From positions 1 through 64,000 of the forward strand of contig NZ_VSEY01000033.1 in assembly GCF_008086045.1 (NCBI RefSeq): DNA of 64,000 nucleotides, written 5' to 3'. Positions within the stretch are counted from its first letter, which is position 1; every line of letters begins with the position of its first letter. The notes beneath the pieces are model-generated. The model saw only the letters and a program-made list of their open reading frames with translations. It was not told where the DNA came from and made no database searches. This document shows, one piece after another, positions 16,062 to 24,118 of this stretch. The stretch is from Nonomuraea sp. PA05. Its GTDB lineage: Bacteria > Actinomycetota > Actinomycetes > Streptosporangiales > Streptosporangiaceae. The position numbers were made by a program, and so were the translations under genes.

Positions 16062-17135
16062 ATGACCATCACGTTCGGCGCGATCGGCGGCGGCCGGCGG
16101 ACCCGTTTCTTCCTGCGGCTGGCCGCGGCGCTGCCCGACCGGCTGCGCGTCAGCGGCGTCGTGACGCGCGGCGAGGAGTCGGGCGCGCGGATCACCGGCG
16201 AGTGGGGCGTGCCGGCCTTCCGCTCGGTCGGCGAGCTGCTGCGGCACGAGCGGCCCGACTACGTGACCGCCGCGGTGCCGTGGCCCGCGATGCCGGACGC
16301 GATCCGCGCGGTGGCCGAGCACGAGATGCCGGTCCTGGCCGAGACGCCGCCCGCGCCGGACCTGGACGGGCTGCGCGCCCTGTGGGGCGACGTGGGCGCG
16401 ACCGGTCTGGTGCAGGTGGCCGAGCAGTATCTGCTGATGCCCGGGCACGCGGCCCGGCTGGCGCTGGTGCGCGAGGGCGTGATCGGCGAGCCGACCTCGG
16501 TCCAGGTCTCCTCGACCCACCTGTACCACGCGGTGTCGATGATCCGCGGCCTGCTGGGCGTCGGGTTCGAGGCGGCGGAGGTGCGGGCGGGCGCGTTCGC
16601 GGCGCCGCTGGCCAACCCGCTGGTGGCCGGCGGGTGGACGGGCGACGGCACGCCGCAGCAGTTGACCACGACGATCGCGACGGTCGACTTCGGCGGCCGG
16701 ATGGGCCTGTACGACTTCACCGAGAACCAGTGGTGGAACCCGTTGCGGATGCGCCGCATCGTGGTGCGCGGCTCGACCGGCGAGCTGGTGGACGACCGGG
16801 TGGTGCGCCTGCTCGACCCGGCGACGCCGGTGGAGTCGCACCTGATCAGGCGCGACACGGGCGTGGACCTCAGCCTGGAGTTCCGCGACCTGAAGCACAT
16901 CAGCTTCGACGGCCGGGTGCTCTACCGCAACCCGTTCGACGGCTCGGGACTGTCCGACGACGACCTCGCGGTGGCCGACATCCTGGAGCGGACGGGGGCT
17001 TGGGCCCGCCAGGAGGGGCCGGCGCCGTACCCGCTGGCCGAGGCGTGCCAGGACCACCTGATCAGCCTCGCCATCGGCGAGTCGGCCAGGACCGGCGGCG
17101 CGGTCACCACCGGCAAGGAGGCGTGGGCGGGGTGA
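16062..17135 (+). CDS. Gfo/Idh/MocA family oxidoreductase
   Basis: A 357-residue NAD(P)-dependent oxidoreductase. The N-terminal Rossmann domain starts ITFGAIGGGRRTRFFLRLAA, a variant of GxGxxG, and contains the conserved EKP-equivalent position as AETPPAP. The C-terminal alpha/beta domain (from about residue 125) includes YLLMPGHAARLALVREGVIG and LYHAVSMIRGLLGVG. The ATG has GAGGAGG ten bases upstream. The lysine of the usual EKP motif is replaced by T-P, so catalysis may be altered. It overlaps the NUDIX gene start (GTGA). Confidence 0.88.
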   Translation: MTITFGAIGGGRRTRFFLRLAAALPDRLRVSGVVTRGEESGARITGEWGVPAFRSVGELLRHERPDYVTAAVPWPAMPDAIRAVAEHEMPVLAETPPAPDLDGLRALWGDVGATGLVQVAEQYLLMPGHAARLALVREGVIGEPTSVQVSSTHLYHAVSMIRGLLGVGFEAAEVRAGAFAAPLANPLVAGGWTGDGTPQQLTTTIATVDFGGRMGLYDFTENQWWNPLRMRRIVVRGSTGELVDDRVVRLLDPATPVESHLIRRDTGVDLSLEFRDLKHISFDGRVLYRNPFDGSGLSDDDLAVADILERTGAWARQEGPAPYPLAEACQDHLISLAIGESARTGGAVTTGKEAWAG

Positions 17136-17782
17136 CGACCGGTTCCGACGGGCCGGGCAAGCGGCTGATCGCCAGGATCTGGCACGGCATCCGCGGGTCG
17201 GTCCAGTGGCGGCTGCTCTACCTGTCGCAGGCCAAGTTCATGGTCGGGGTGACGGGGGTGGTCCGCGATCGTGGCGGCAACGTGTTGCTGCTGCGGCACC
17301 GGTTCTGGCCCGAGCACCGGCAGTGGGGGCTGCCGACGGGAGGGGCGAAGCGGGGGGAGACGTTCGAGCAGACGGTCGTGCGCGAGGTGCGGGAGGAGAC
17401 GGGGCTGGAGGTGAGCGTCGGTGAGCTGGTGCACCTGGGGAGCGGGTTCCGGCTCAGGGTCGAGGTCGCGTACGTGGCCGCGTACGACGGCGGCGGCACG
17501 ATACGGCTCAACCCGATGGAGATCCTGGAGGCCCGCTGGTGCGCCCCGGGCGACCTGCCGGACGGCCTGCTGGCAGCGCACCGCCGCCTGATCGAGGCGT
17601 CAGGCGAGCGGCCCGGCGATGTGGCGTCAGGCGGGCGGCCCGGCGATGTGGCGTCAGGCGGGCGGCCCGGGGATGGGGGCTCAGGTGGGCGGCGCGGCCG
17701 TGGTGGAGAAGGCGGCGTCGAGGTGGGCGGTGTCGTTGAAGCGGCGCAGGACCCACCGGACCTCGGTCAGCACCAGGTGTGA
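17132..17782 (+). CDS. NUDIX hydrolase with repeat-expanded C-terminus
   Basis: A 216-residue protein. The NUDIX box is complete (residues about 70-92: GGAKRGETFEQTVVREVREE then TGL), so it should hydrolyse a nucleoside diphosphate linked to another moiety. The catalytic domain ends near residue 155. Beyond it is a low-complexity tail of RPGDVASGG repeats from a 27-bp tandem repeat, and the frame then runs 102 bases into the convergent phosphatase gene before stopping. The start GTG overlaps the stop of the oxidoreductase gene. The tail is probably a recent product of repeat expansion and loss of the original stop. Confidence 0.88.
   Translation: MTTGSDGPGKRLIARIWHGIRGSVQWRLLYLSQAKFMVGVTGVVRDRGGNVLLLRHRFWPEHRQWGLPTGGAKRGETFEQTVVREVREETGLEVSVGELVHLGSGFRLRVEVAYVAAYDGGGTIRLNPMEILEARWCAPGDLPDGLLAAHRRLIEASGERPGDVASGGRPGDVASGGRPGDGGSGGRRGRGGEGGVEVGGVVEAAQDPPDLGQHQV
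17599..17695. repeat. 27-bp tandem repeat at a convergent gene junction
   Basis: Units begin at 17599, 17626, 17653 and 17680 (GTCAGGCGNGCGGCCCGG core), about 3.6 copies. Read forward they encode the nine-residue repeat of the NUDIX tail. Read in reverse, the fourth copy supplies the stop codon (17681-17683) of the phosphatase gene. Confidence 0.88.
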
Positions 17783-18388
17783 CACCGACGCGTTGTCCGC
17801 GCCGAGGAACGCGAACGGCCGCGACCCGGTGGCCGCGGCCAGCGCCTCGGCGATCACCCCGCCGTGGGTGACCACCACGACCCGCTGGTCGGGGTGGGCG
17901 GCGGCGAGCCTGCCGAGCGCCTTGCGCACCCGCTCGGCGAACGCCTGGGCGGGCTCCGCGCCGGGGATCACGTCCCAGCGCTCCTCGGCGGACATCCGCC
18001 GCGCGATCGGGTGCCCCTCGGCCACCATGCGCCGGAACAGCCCGCCCTCCCACTCGCCGAGGTGCACCTCCCGCAGCTTGGGGTCCACCACCGGCGTCAG
18101 GCCGAGGCGGGCGGCGAGCGGCGCGGCCGTCTGGGACGTGCGCCGCAGCGAGCTCACGTAGATCGCGTCGATGCGCTCGGCCGAGAGCCGCAGCCCCACC
18201 CGTTCGGCCTGCTCGTGTCCCTCGGGCGCGAGCCCGGGGTCGCCCTGGCCGTCCACCAGCGGGAACGGCCGGTCGGGCCGCGCGGGCTCCGACTCGCCGT
18301 GCCGGACCAGCAGAATCTCGGTGGCCCCCGGCGGTGTACGGAACCGGCCCTGCCGGTACTCGGCCGGCTCGCTGCTCTCAGATCCCAC
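17681..18388 (-). CDS. Histidine phosphatase (phosphoglycerate mutase-like) family protein
   Basis: A 235-residue protein. The catalytic RHG motif is ILLVRHGESEP near residue 27, and the second histidine is in VVVVTHGGV near 170; both phosphate-binding arginines are plausible (SSLRRTSQTA). This is the usual acid-phosphatase/mutase fold. The GTG at 18388 has no ribosome site, but a -10-like TAATGT (18403-18398) predicts a very short or absent leader. It sits 12 bases after the SDR gene on the same strand. Its 3' end overlaps the NUDIX gene by 102 bases. Confidence 0.88.
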   Translation of the reverse strand: MGSESSEPAEYRQGRFRTPPGATEILLVRHGESEPARPDRPFPLVDGQGDPGLAPEGHEQAERVGLRLSAERIDAIYVSSLRRTSQTAAPLAARLGLTPVVDPKLREVHLGEWEGGLFRRMVAEGHPIARRMSAEERWDVIPGAEPAQAFAERVRKALGRLAAAHPDQRVVVVTHGGVIAEALAAATGSRPFAFLGADNASVSHLVLTEVRWVLRRFNDTAHLDAAFSTTAAPPT

Positions 18389-18400
18389 AATTACCGAACA

Positions 18401-19306
18401 TTACTCTACTGATCGGGACGCGTGCTCCCAGAGGCGGTCGGCGGCGTCCGGATCCACCGACCAGGACGCGACGCCGGTCATCACGTCGGGCCCGCCCCGC
18501 ACCACCTCCGCCTCCTGGTTGTCGTGCTCGAAGTACCGGCCGGTCACGCCGTCCACCAGGGGAGAGGCGGCGAGCAGCACCGCGGTGGCCGCGCCCTGCT
18601 CGGGGGTCGTGAAGTAGTCGGGGACCAGCGGGCCGCCGTCGTCGTCCAGCAGCCCGGCCGCCCGCATGGTGTCCTGGTCCAGGTGCCGCTGCAGGTTGGT
18701 GCGGACGTAGCCGGGCTCGAAGGCGTTCGCGGCGATGCCGTCGCCCGTCCAGCGCCGCGCGATGCCGACCGCGAGCAGCACGTCGGCCGTCTTCGACTGC
18801 GCGTAGGCGGCCCATGGGTCGTACGGGCGGCGCTCGAAGTGCGGGTCGTCGAAGTCGAACGGCTCACGCAACTGGGCGCCGGAGCTCACCACGACCACCC
18901 GCGCGCCCCCGTTCTGGCGCAGGTGGTCGTGCAGGCCGGTGATCAGCGCGAAGTGGCCGAGGAAGTTCGTCGCCAGTTGCAGCTCCCAGCCGTTGGCGGC
19001 GATCTGGCGGGCAGGCAACGCCATGACCCCGGCGTTCGCGACGATCGCGTCCACCGGCCCCGTCCAGCCGGCCACGAACGCGCGCACCGAGGCGAGGTCG
19101 CTCAGGTCCAGCGCCCGCTCGCCGGGCGCGGGACGCCGGGTGGCCACCGTGACCTCGGCCCCCGCCGCCCGCAGGGCCCGGCTGGTCTCGAGGCCGATGC
19201 CGGAGGCGCCGCCGGTGACGATGATCCGCCGTCCGGTCAGGTCGATCCCGGCCAGGACCTCCGAGGCGGTGGTCCTGGCGTTGAAGGGAGTGGTGATCAG
19301 TGTCAT
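18401..19306 (-). CDS. Short-chain dehydrogenase/reductase
   Basis: A 301-residue SDR. The cofactor motif VTGGASGIGLETSRAL, NAG motif VANAGVMALP, and catalytic YAQSK (with the preceding VVVSSGAQ serine) are intact. The C-terminus includes EPGYVRTNLQRHL. It resembles the WW-domain oxidoreductase/retinol dehydrogenase-like SDRs. The ATG at 19306 is chosen because the family starts a few residues before the first helix; an open frame continues upstream without a start site. It is divergent from an AraC regulator that probably controls it. Confidence 0.9.
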   Translation of the reverse strand: MTLITTPFNARTTASEVLAGIDLTGRRIIVTGGASGIGLETSRALRAAGAEVTVATRRPAPGERALDLSDLASVRAFVAGWTGPVDAIVANAGVMALPARQIAANGWELQLATNFLGHFALITGLHDHLRQNGGARVVVVSSGAQLREPFDFDDPHFERRPYDPWAAYAQSKTADVLLAVGIARRWTGDGIAANAFEPGYVRTNLQRHLDQDTMRAAGLLDDDGGPLVPDYFTTPEQGAATAVLLAASPLVDGVTGRYFEHDNQEAEVVRGGPDVMTGVASWSVDPDAADRLWEHASRSVE

Positions 19307-19366
19307 GACCACCACCGTAGGCAGCCCGATTTGGACTTGGAATACTTGCGGGTCCACCATAGTTGC

Positions 19367-20311
19367 GTGAACGTCCAGCAAGCCGATCCTTTGGAAGACG
19401 TGCTCACCCTCGTCGGCACGACCAGCCGCCTGTCCACCGGGCTGGTCGCCGGCGGCAGGTGGGCGCTGTCGTTCGACCCGCCCGCCGGGGTCAAGTTCAA
19501 CGCGGTGCGCCGCGGCAGGTGCCTGCTCACCGTGGACGGCGTGCCCGGCCCGATCGAGCTGGCCGAGGGCGACTGCTTCCTGCTCGTCCGGCCGCGTGCC
19601 TTCACCCTGGCCGCCGGGCCGGGGCTGCGGCCCGTCCCGGCGGGCCCGCTCTTCCGCGCGGCCACCGACGGCGTGGCCCGCGCCGGCGAGGGCGAGGACG
19701 TGGTCATCGTCGGCGGCCGGTTCGGCTTCGGCGAGCGCGCTCAGGAGCTGCTGCTTGACGTGCTGCCGCCGGTGATCCACGTGCCCGGCCGCACCGCCGA
19801 GGCCGCCACCGTGCGCTGGGCGCTCGACCTCATCGACGCCGAGCTGCGCGAACGCCCGCTCGCTTCCACCCTGGTCACCGAGCACCTCGCGCTGGTCATG
19901 CTGATCCACCTGCTGCGCCTGCACCTGGCCGGCGCGGGGCCGGAGGGCAGCTCCGGCTGGCTGGCCGGGCTCGCCGACCCGATCGTGGCCCCGGCGCTGC
20001 GCGCCGTGCACGCCAGGCCCGCCCACGCCTGGACGGTGTCCGAGCTGGCCAGGGTGGCGGCGGTGTCCCGATCGACGCTGGCCGCCCGGTTCAAGCAGGT
20101 CGTCGGGAGGGGGCCGCTGGAGTACCTGACCGGCTGGCGGATCGAGCTGGCCGCCGACCGGCTGCGGCGCGGCGACGAGACGGTGGCGGTGATCGCCTCG
20201 GAGGTCGGTTACGGCTCGGTGAGCGCGCTGAGCAACGCGTTCAAGCGGATCACCGGCGTGTCGCCGCGCGACTACCGCCGGTGGAAGGCCGGTGACGCGG
20301 TCGTGTCCTGA
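19367..20311 (+). CDS. AraC family regulator
   Basis: A 314-residue regulator. The N-terminal half is a cupin-like AraC_binding_6 domain (FNAVRRGRCLLTVDGVPGPI then LAEGDCFLLV). The C-terminal double HTH is intact: WTVSELARVAAVSRSTLAAR, FKQVVGRGPLEYLTGWRIEL, and VIASEVGYGSVSALSNAFKR ending in SPRDYRRW. The GTG at 19367 has no Shine-Dalgarno sequence and may be read from a leaderless mRNA. It is divergent from the SDR gene across 60 bases, the typical arrangement of a regulator and its target. Confidence 0.92.
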   Translation: MNVQQADPLEDVLTLVGTTSRLSTGLVAGGRWALSFDPPAGVKFNAVRRGRCLLTVDGVPGPIELAEGDCFLLVRPRAFTLAAGPGLRPVPAGPLFRAATDGVARAGEGEDVVIVGGRFGFGERAQELLLDVLPPVIHVPGRTAEAATVRWALDLIDAELRERPLASTLVTEHLALVMLIHLLRLHLAGAGPEGSSGWLAGLADPIVAPALRAVHARPAHAWTVSELARVAAVSRSTLAARFKQVVGRGPLEYLTGWRIELAADRLRRGDETVAVIASEVGYGSVSALSNAFKRITGVSPRDYRRWKAGDAVVS

Positions 20312-20513
20312 CCTCCGGGGCGATCACCGCCGCCGCCCCTCGTCCGACCCCCAGCGCCACCACCAGGGCGGCGCTGACCCGGCCTCAGGCCGCGCAGGCC
20401 CTGCGGGAGCCCGTCCGCTCGCCCGGGCAAGAAGGAGGGCGACTCCGGCTACCGCCTGGCCAGGGACGGCTACAGCCGCAGACCATCCAGGAGCTGGGCG
20501 CCAACTGGCTCTC
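20312..20513. other. Intergenic region between convergent genes
   Basis: About 200 GC-rich bases between the AraC stop and the MFS stop. No start codon with a ribosome site and no clear hairpin with a T-run was seen. A forward reading at the end (TIQELGANWLS then stop at 20514) looks protein-like but is too short to assign. Confidence 0.5.
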
Positions 20514-21995
20514 CTAACCGTGGACGTGCGCCTCGGTCGCGTGGTCCGCCCGGGCGGGCAGGAGCAGCGCGGTGATGACCACGGCCACGGACAGCACCGC
20601 CCCGATGATGAAGGCCAGCTGCATGCCGCCGAGGCTGGCGAGCGCGTCGGTGGCTCCCGACGCCCGCAACGCCTCGGCCCGCGCGCTCATCACGGTGACC
20701 ACGAGCGCGGTGCCGAAAGCCGCCGAGACCTGCTGCAACGTGCTCAGGATGGAGCTGCCGTGCGAGTAGAGGCGCGGCGGGACGGCGCCGAGCCCGAGCG
20801 TGAACACCGGGGTGAAGGTCGCGGCCAGGCTCACCATCAGCAGCGCGTGCATGCCGAGGAGCTGCCAGAACGGCGTCGTCATCGAGACCTGGGTGAAGCC
20901 GGCGAGGGCGAGCATGATCCCGGCCGCGCCGGGGATGACCAGCACCCGCCCGCCGAACTTGTCGAACAGGCGCCCCACGGTAGGGCCGAGCAGCCCCATC
21001 GCCAGGCCGCCCGGCATCACCAGCAGCCCGGTCTCCAGGGCGCTCAGCCCGCGCACGTTCTGCAGGTACAGCGGTAGCAGGATCATCGAGCCGAGCATCG
21101 ACATGAACGCCACCGACATCATGATGAGCGCGACCGTGTAGGTGCGGTGGCGCAGGGTGCGCAGGTCGAGCAGCGGCACGCCGCGCTTCTGCAGCGACAA
21201 CTGCCGCACGACGAAGACGGCGACGGTGACCAGGCCGGCCACCACGATCGCCGCGGCCACGCGCACGTCGCCGCCCTCGAACCGGCTCAGGCCGTAGACC
21301 AGGCCGCCGAACCCGGCCGCCGCGGTCAGCACGCTGAACCAGTCGATGGTGCCGCTCTGCGGCTCCCCGACGTTCCTGAGCCTCCGCAGGCCACCCCAGG
21401 TGATCAGCGCGGCGATGGGCAGCACCACGGCGAACAGCAGCCGCCAGGACCCGAACTGCAGGATCACCCCGGAGACCGTCGGCCCCATCGCGGGCGCCAC
21501 CGAGATGGCCAGCGTGACGTTGCCCATCACCCGGCCCCGGTCCTGCTCGGGCACCACCTGCATCAGCGTGGTCATCAGCAGCGGCATCATCACGGCCGTG
21601 CCGGACGCCTGGACGATCCGGGCGCCGAGCAGCACCTCGAACGACGGCGCCACGATGGCCAGCGCCGTGCCGAGCAGGAACAGGCCCATCGCGGTGACGT
21701 ACGCGCCGCGGGTGGAGACCCGCTGCAGGAACCAGCCGGTGATGGGGATGACGGCGGCCATGGTCAGCATGAAGGCGGTCGAGAGCCACTGCGCGGTCTG
21801 CTCGGTGATGTGCAGCGCGCTCATCAGCCGCGGGATCGCGTTGATCATGATCGTCTCGTTCAGGATGACCACGAACGTGGCCAGCACCAGCAGCCGGATG
21901 ACGGCAGGGGTGCGACCCGCGACGGCGGCAGCGGATTCGGCAGGTGAGTCGAGCTGTGGGCTGGACACGGCACCTCGATCGGGGCTGTCGGACAT
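20514..21995 (-). CDS. MFS transporter, DHA2 (14-helix) drug-export family
   Basis: A 493-residue exporter with 14 predicted helices. DHA2 motifs are present: LNETIMINAIPRLMSALHIT in helix 1, LGARIVQASGTAVMMPLLMT (motif C-like) and PEQDRGRVMGNV. Starts at 22076, 22049 and 21995 are in frame; the ATG at 21995 is preferred because it gives a normal cytoplasmic N-terminus of about 30 residues, but none has a good ribosome site. It is divergent from the sugar ABC operon. Substrate unknown; LmrB/EmrB-like multidrug efflux is likely. Confidence 0.9.
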   Translation of the reverse strand: MSDSPDRGAVSSPQLDSPAESAAAVAGRTPAVIRLLVLATFVVILNETIMINAIPRLMSALHITEQTAQWLSTAFMLTMAAVIPITGWFLQRVSTRGAYVTAMGLFLLGTALAIVAPSFEVLLGARIVQASGTAVMMPLLMTTLMQVVPEQDRGRVMGNVTLAISVAPAMGPTVSGVILQFGSWRLLFAVVLPIAALITWGGLRRLRNVGEPQSGTIDWFSVLTAAAGFGGLVYGLSRFEGGDVRVAAAIVVAGLVTVAVFVVRQLSLQKRGVPLLDLRTLRHRTYTVALIMMSVAFMSMLGSMILLPLYLQNVRGLSALETGLLVMPGGLAMGLLGPTVGRLFDKFGGRVLVIPGAAGIMLALAGFTQVSMTTPFWQLLGMHALLMVSLAATFTPVFTLGLGAVPPRLYSHGSSILSTLQQVSAAFGTALVVTVMSARAEALRASGATDALASLGGMQLAFIIGAVLSVAVVITALLLPARADHATEAHVHG

Positions 21996-22129
21996 TACGC
22001 GGTCACGGCCGGCCTTCAGGCCTTCGGTCTCACACGAAGTAGTGGTCATACACAGACTGACCGGCACCACCGACAAAACTCATCGACGACTACCAACATT
22101 GCGGCAACTGCTGCGAAATGTCACCACCT

Positions 22130-22189
22130 TTTCACTCACGGTGAAAGGCGATCTCGCCGCCAACGGTCTGAAGACCGGAAGAACCGGTC
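22130..22189. promoter_or_regulatory. Two dyads upstream of the sugar ABC operon
   Basis: TTTCAC-TCACG-GTGAAA (22130-22146) and GACCGG-AAGAA-CCGGTC (22173-22189) are perfect inverted repeats in the region between the MFS gene and the ABC importer. The second overlaps another short dyad, GGTCT-GA-AGACC (22165-22176). One or both are probably operators for the importer. Neither resembles the GAGAGCGCTCTC site at the GH16 gene. Confidence 0.5.
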
Positions 22190-22254
22190 GAACGCACAGG
22201 ACGGGGTAGAAACCGCTCGCCGCAGGGTCTACGGTGACCGGCGAAGGAGGCACC

Positions 22255-23175
22255 ATGGCCACCCCCACCAGGCCGGCGACGACCGGCACCGCCGAACGAG
22301 CGCGAGACGACACCCGCCTGGCGCTCCTGTTCATCCTTCCCGCGCTGATCGGCTTCCTGGTCTTCCTGCTCTGGCCGACGCTTCGGGGCATCTACCTCAG
22401 CTTCACCAAGTTCAACCTGCTCACCCCCGCCCGCTGGACGGGGCTCGACAACTACGTGCGCATGGCGCAGGACCCGGTCTTCTGGAACGCGCTGGGCGTG
22501 ACCGTCTACTACGTGGTCGTCAACATCGCCGTCCAGACCGCGCTGGCGCTGGTCATCGCGGTGCTGATGCAGCGGCTGACGCGCAGGACCTGGCTGCGCG
22601 GCATGGTGCTGACGCCGTACCTGGTCTCGAACGTGGTCGCGGCGCTGGTCTTCCTGTGGATACTCGACTACCAGCTCGGCATCGGCAACAAGGTGCTGGA
22701 GCTGGCCGGGCTGGACCGGATCGCGTTCCTGTCGGACTCCGCGTGGGTCATCCCGACGATCGCGCTGATCAACGTCTGGCGGCACGTCGGCTACACCGCG
22801 CTGCTGATCTTCGCCGGCCTGCAGACGATCCCCGCGACCCTGTACGAGGCGGGCCGCATGGACGGCGCGAGCGAGCTGCGCATGTTCCGCAGCATCACCC
22901 TGCCGCTGCTGCGGCCCGTCATGGCGGTGGTGCTGATCATCAGCGTGGTGGGCTCGTTCCAGGTGTTCGACACCGTCGCGATCGCGACGCGGGGCGGGCC
23001 CGTCGACTCCTCCAGGGTGCTGCAGTACTACATCTACGAGGCCGCCTTCAACCGCTTCCAGTTCGGCTACGCCTCGGCGATGTCCGTGGCGCTGCTGGTC
23101 GTCCTGATGATCATCACGTTCGTGCAGTACCGGCTCACCCGGGCCGGCAGCTCCGACCTGGCCGCAGGAGGGTGA
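22255..23175 (+). CDS. Sugar ABC transporter permease (MalF/UgpA-like)
   Basis: A 306-residue inner-membrane permease with six helices. The EAA loop that contacts the ATPase is YEAGRMDGASELRMFRSITL near residue 205. An excellent ribosome site (AAGGAGG, 22243-22249) fixes the ATG at 22255. It is the first gene of a permease-permease-binding protein operon with no ATPase, which in actinomycetes is normally supplied by the shared MsiK/UgpC-type ATPase encoded elsewhere. Association with a GH16 glucanase suggests beta-glucan oligosaccharides as substrate. Confidence 0.94.
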   Translation: MATPTRPATTGTAERARDDTRLALLFILPALIGFLVFLLWPTLRGIYLSFTKFNLLTPARWTGLDNYVRMAQDPVFWNALGVTVYYVVVNIAVQTALALVIAVLMQRLTRRTWLRGMVLTPYLVSNVVAALVFLWILDYQLGIGNKVLELAGLDRIAFLSDSAWVIPTIALINVWRHVGYTALLIFAGLQTIPATLYEAGRMDGASELRMFRSITLPLLRPVMAVVLIISVVGSFQVFDTVAIATRGGPVDSSRVLQYYIYEAAFNRFQFGYASAMSVALLVVLMIITFVQYRLTRAGSSDLAAGG

Positions 23176-23176
23176 G

Positions 23177-24118
23177 ATGGCAACCGTAACGGCGCCCGCC
23201 GAGAGCGACGCCCACGCCGCCGGCCCGGAGCCGCCGCCGAAGCCCCGGTTCGACTTCGGCCGGGCCCTGGGCTGGGTTTTCATGATCCTGATGATGGTCG
23301 TCAGCCTGTTCCCGTTCTACTGGATCCTGCGCACCGCGCTGTCGGACAACAACGCGCTCTACGCGGGCGGCGACAGCCTGCTGCCCGTGCGGTTCTCGTG
23401 GGGCGGTTTCGAGCGCGTCTTCGGCATCCAGACCGGTCAGGAGGCCATCGACGCCGGCGGCGCCGGGCAGCCGATCGCGTTCTGGCGTTACCTGCTCAAC
23501 TCGGTGCTGGTCGCCACGATGGTCACGGCCGGCCAGGTCTTCTTCTCCGCGATGGCCGCCTACGCCTTCGCCCGGCTGCGCTGGCGGCACCGCGACAGGG
23601 TCTTCGCCGTCTTCCTGGGCGGCCTGATGATCCCGGCGATCTTCACGCTGCTGCCGAACTTCGTGCTCATCAAGGAGCTCGGCCTGATCGACACCGTGCT
23701 CGGCATCGCGCTGCCCAGCATGCTGATGACGCCGTTCGCGGTGTTCTTCCTGCGCCAGTTCTTCCTCGGCATCTCCCGCGAGGTGGAAGAGGCGGCGCTG
23801 GTCGAGGGCGCCTCGAAGACGCGGATCTTCTTCCGGCTGATCCTGCCGATCTCGGCGGCGCCGATCTCCACGCTGTCGATCCTCACCTACATCACCTCCT
23901 GGAACGAGTACTTCTGGCCGCTCATGGTCAGCTACACCGACAGGTCACGGGTGCTGACCGTGGCGCTCGGCGTGTTCAAGTCGCAGAAGCCGCAGGCCGG
24001 CCCCGACTGGTCGGGGCTGATGGCGGCCACGCTGGTGGCGGCGCTGCCGATGTTGCTGCTGTTCCTCGTCTTCGCCCGCCGCATCGTCAACTCCATCGGC
24101 TTCAGCGGGATCAAGTGA
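23177..24118 (+). CDS. Sugar ABC transporter permease (MalG/UgpE-like)
   Basis: A 313-residue carbohydrate permease with six helices (first at about residues 32-53). The EAA motif is EEAALVEGASKTRIFFRLIL near residue 212 and the C-terminus ends in the common RRIVNSIGFSGIK. The long periplasmic loop after helix 1 (about residues 65-100) is larger than in MalG but usual for this subfamily. It starts one base after the previous stop and overlaps the binding-protein gene by one base. Confidence 0.94.
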   Translation: MATVTAPAESDAHAAGPEPPPKPRFDFGRALGWVFMILMMVVSLFPFYWILRTALSDNNALYAGGDSLLPVRFSWGGFERVFGIQTGQEAIDAGGAGQPIAFWRYLLNSVLVATMVTAGQVFFSAMAAYAFARLRWRHRDRVFAVFLGGLMIPAIFTLLPNFVLIKELGLIDTVLGIALPSMLMTPFAVFFLRQFFLGISREVEEAALVEGASKTRIFFRLILPISAAPISTLSILTYITSWNEYFWPLMVSYTDRSRVLTVALGVFKSQKPQAGPDWSGLMAATLVAALPMLLLFLVFARRIVNSIGFSGIK

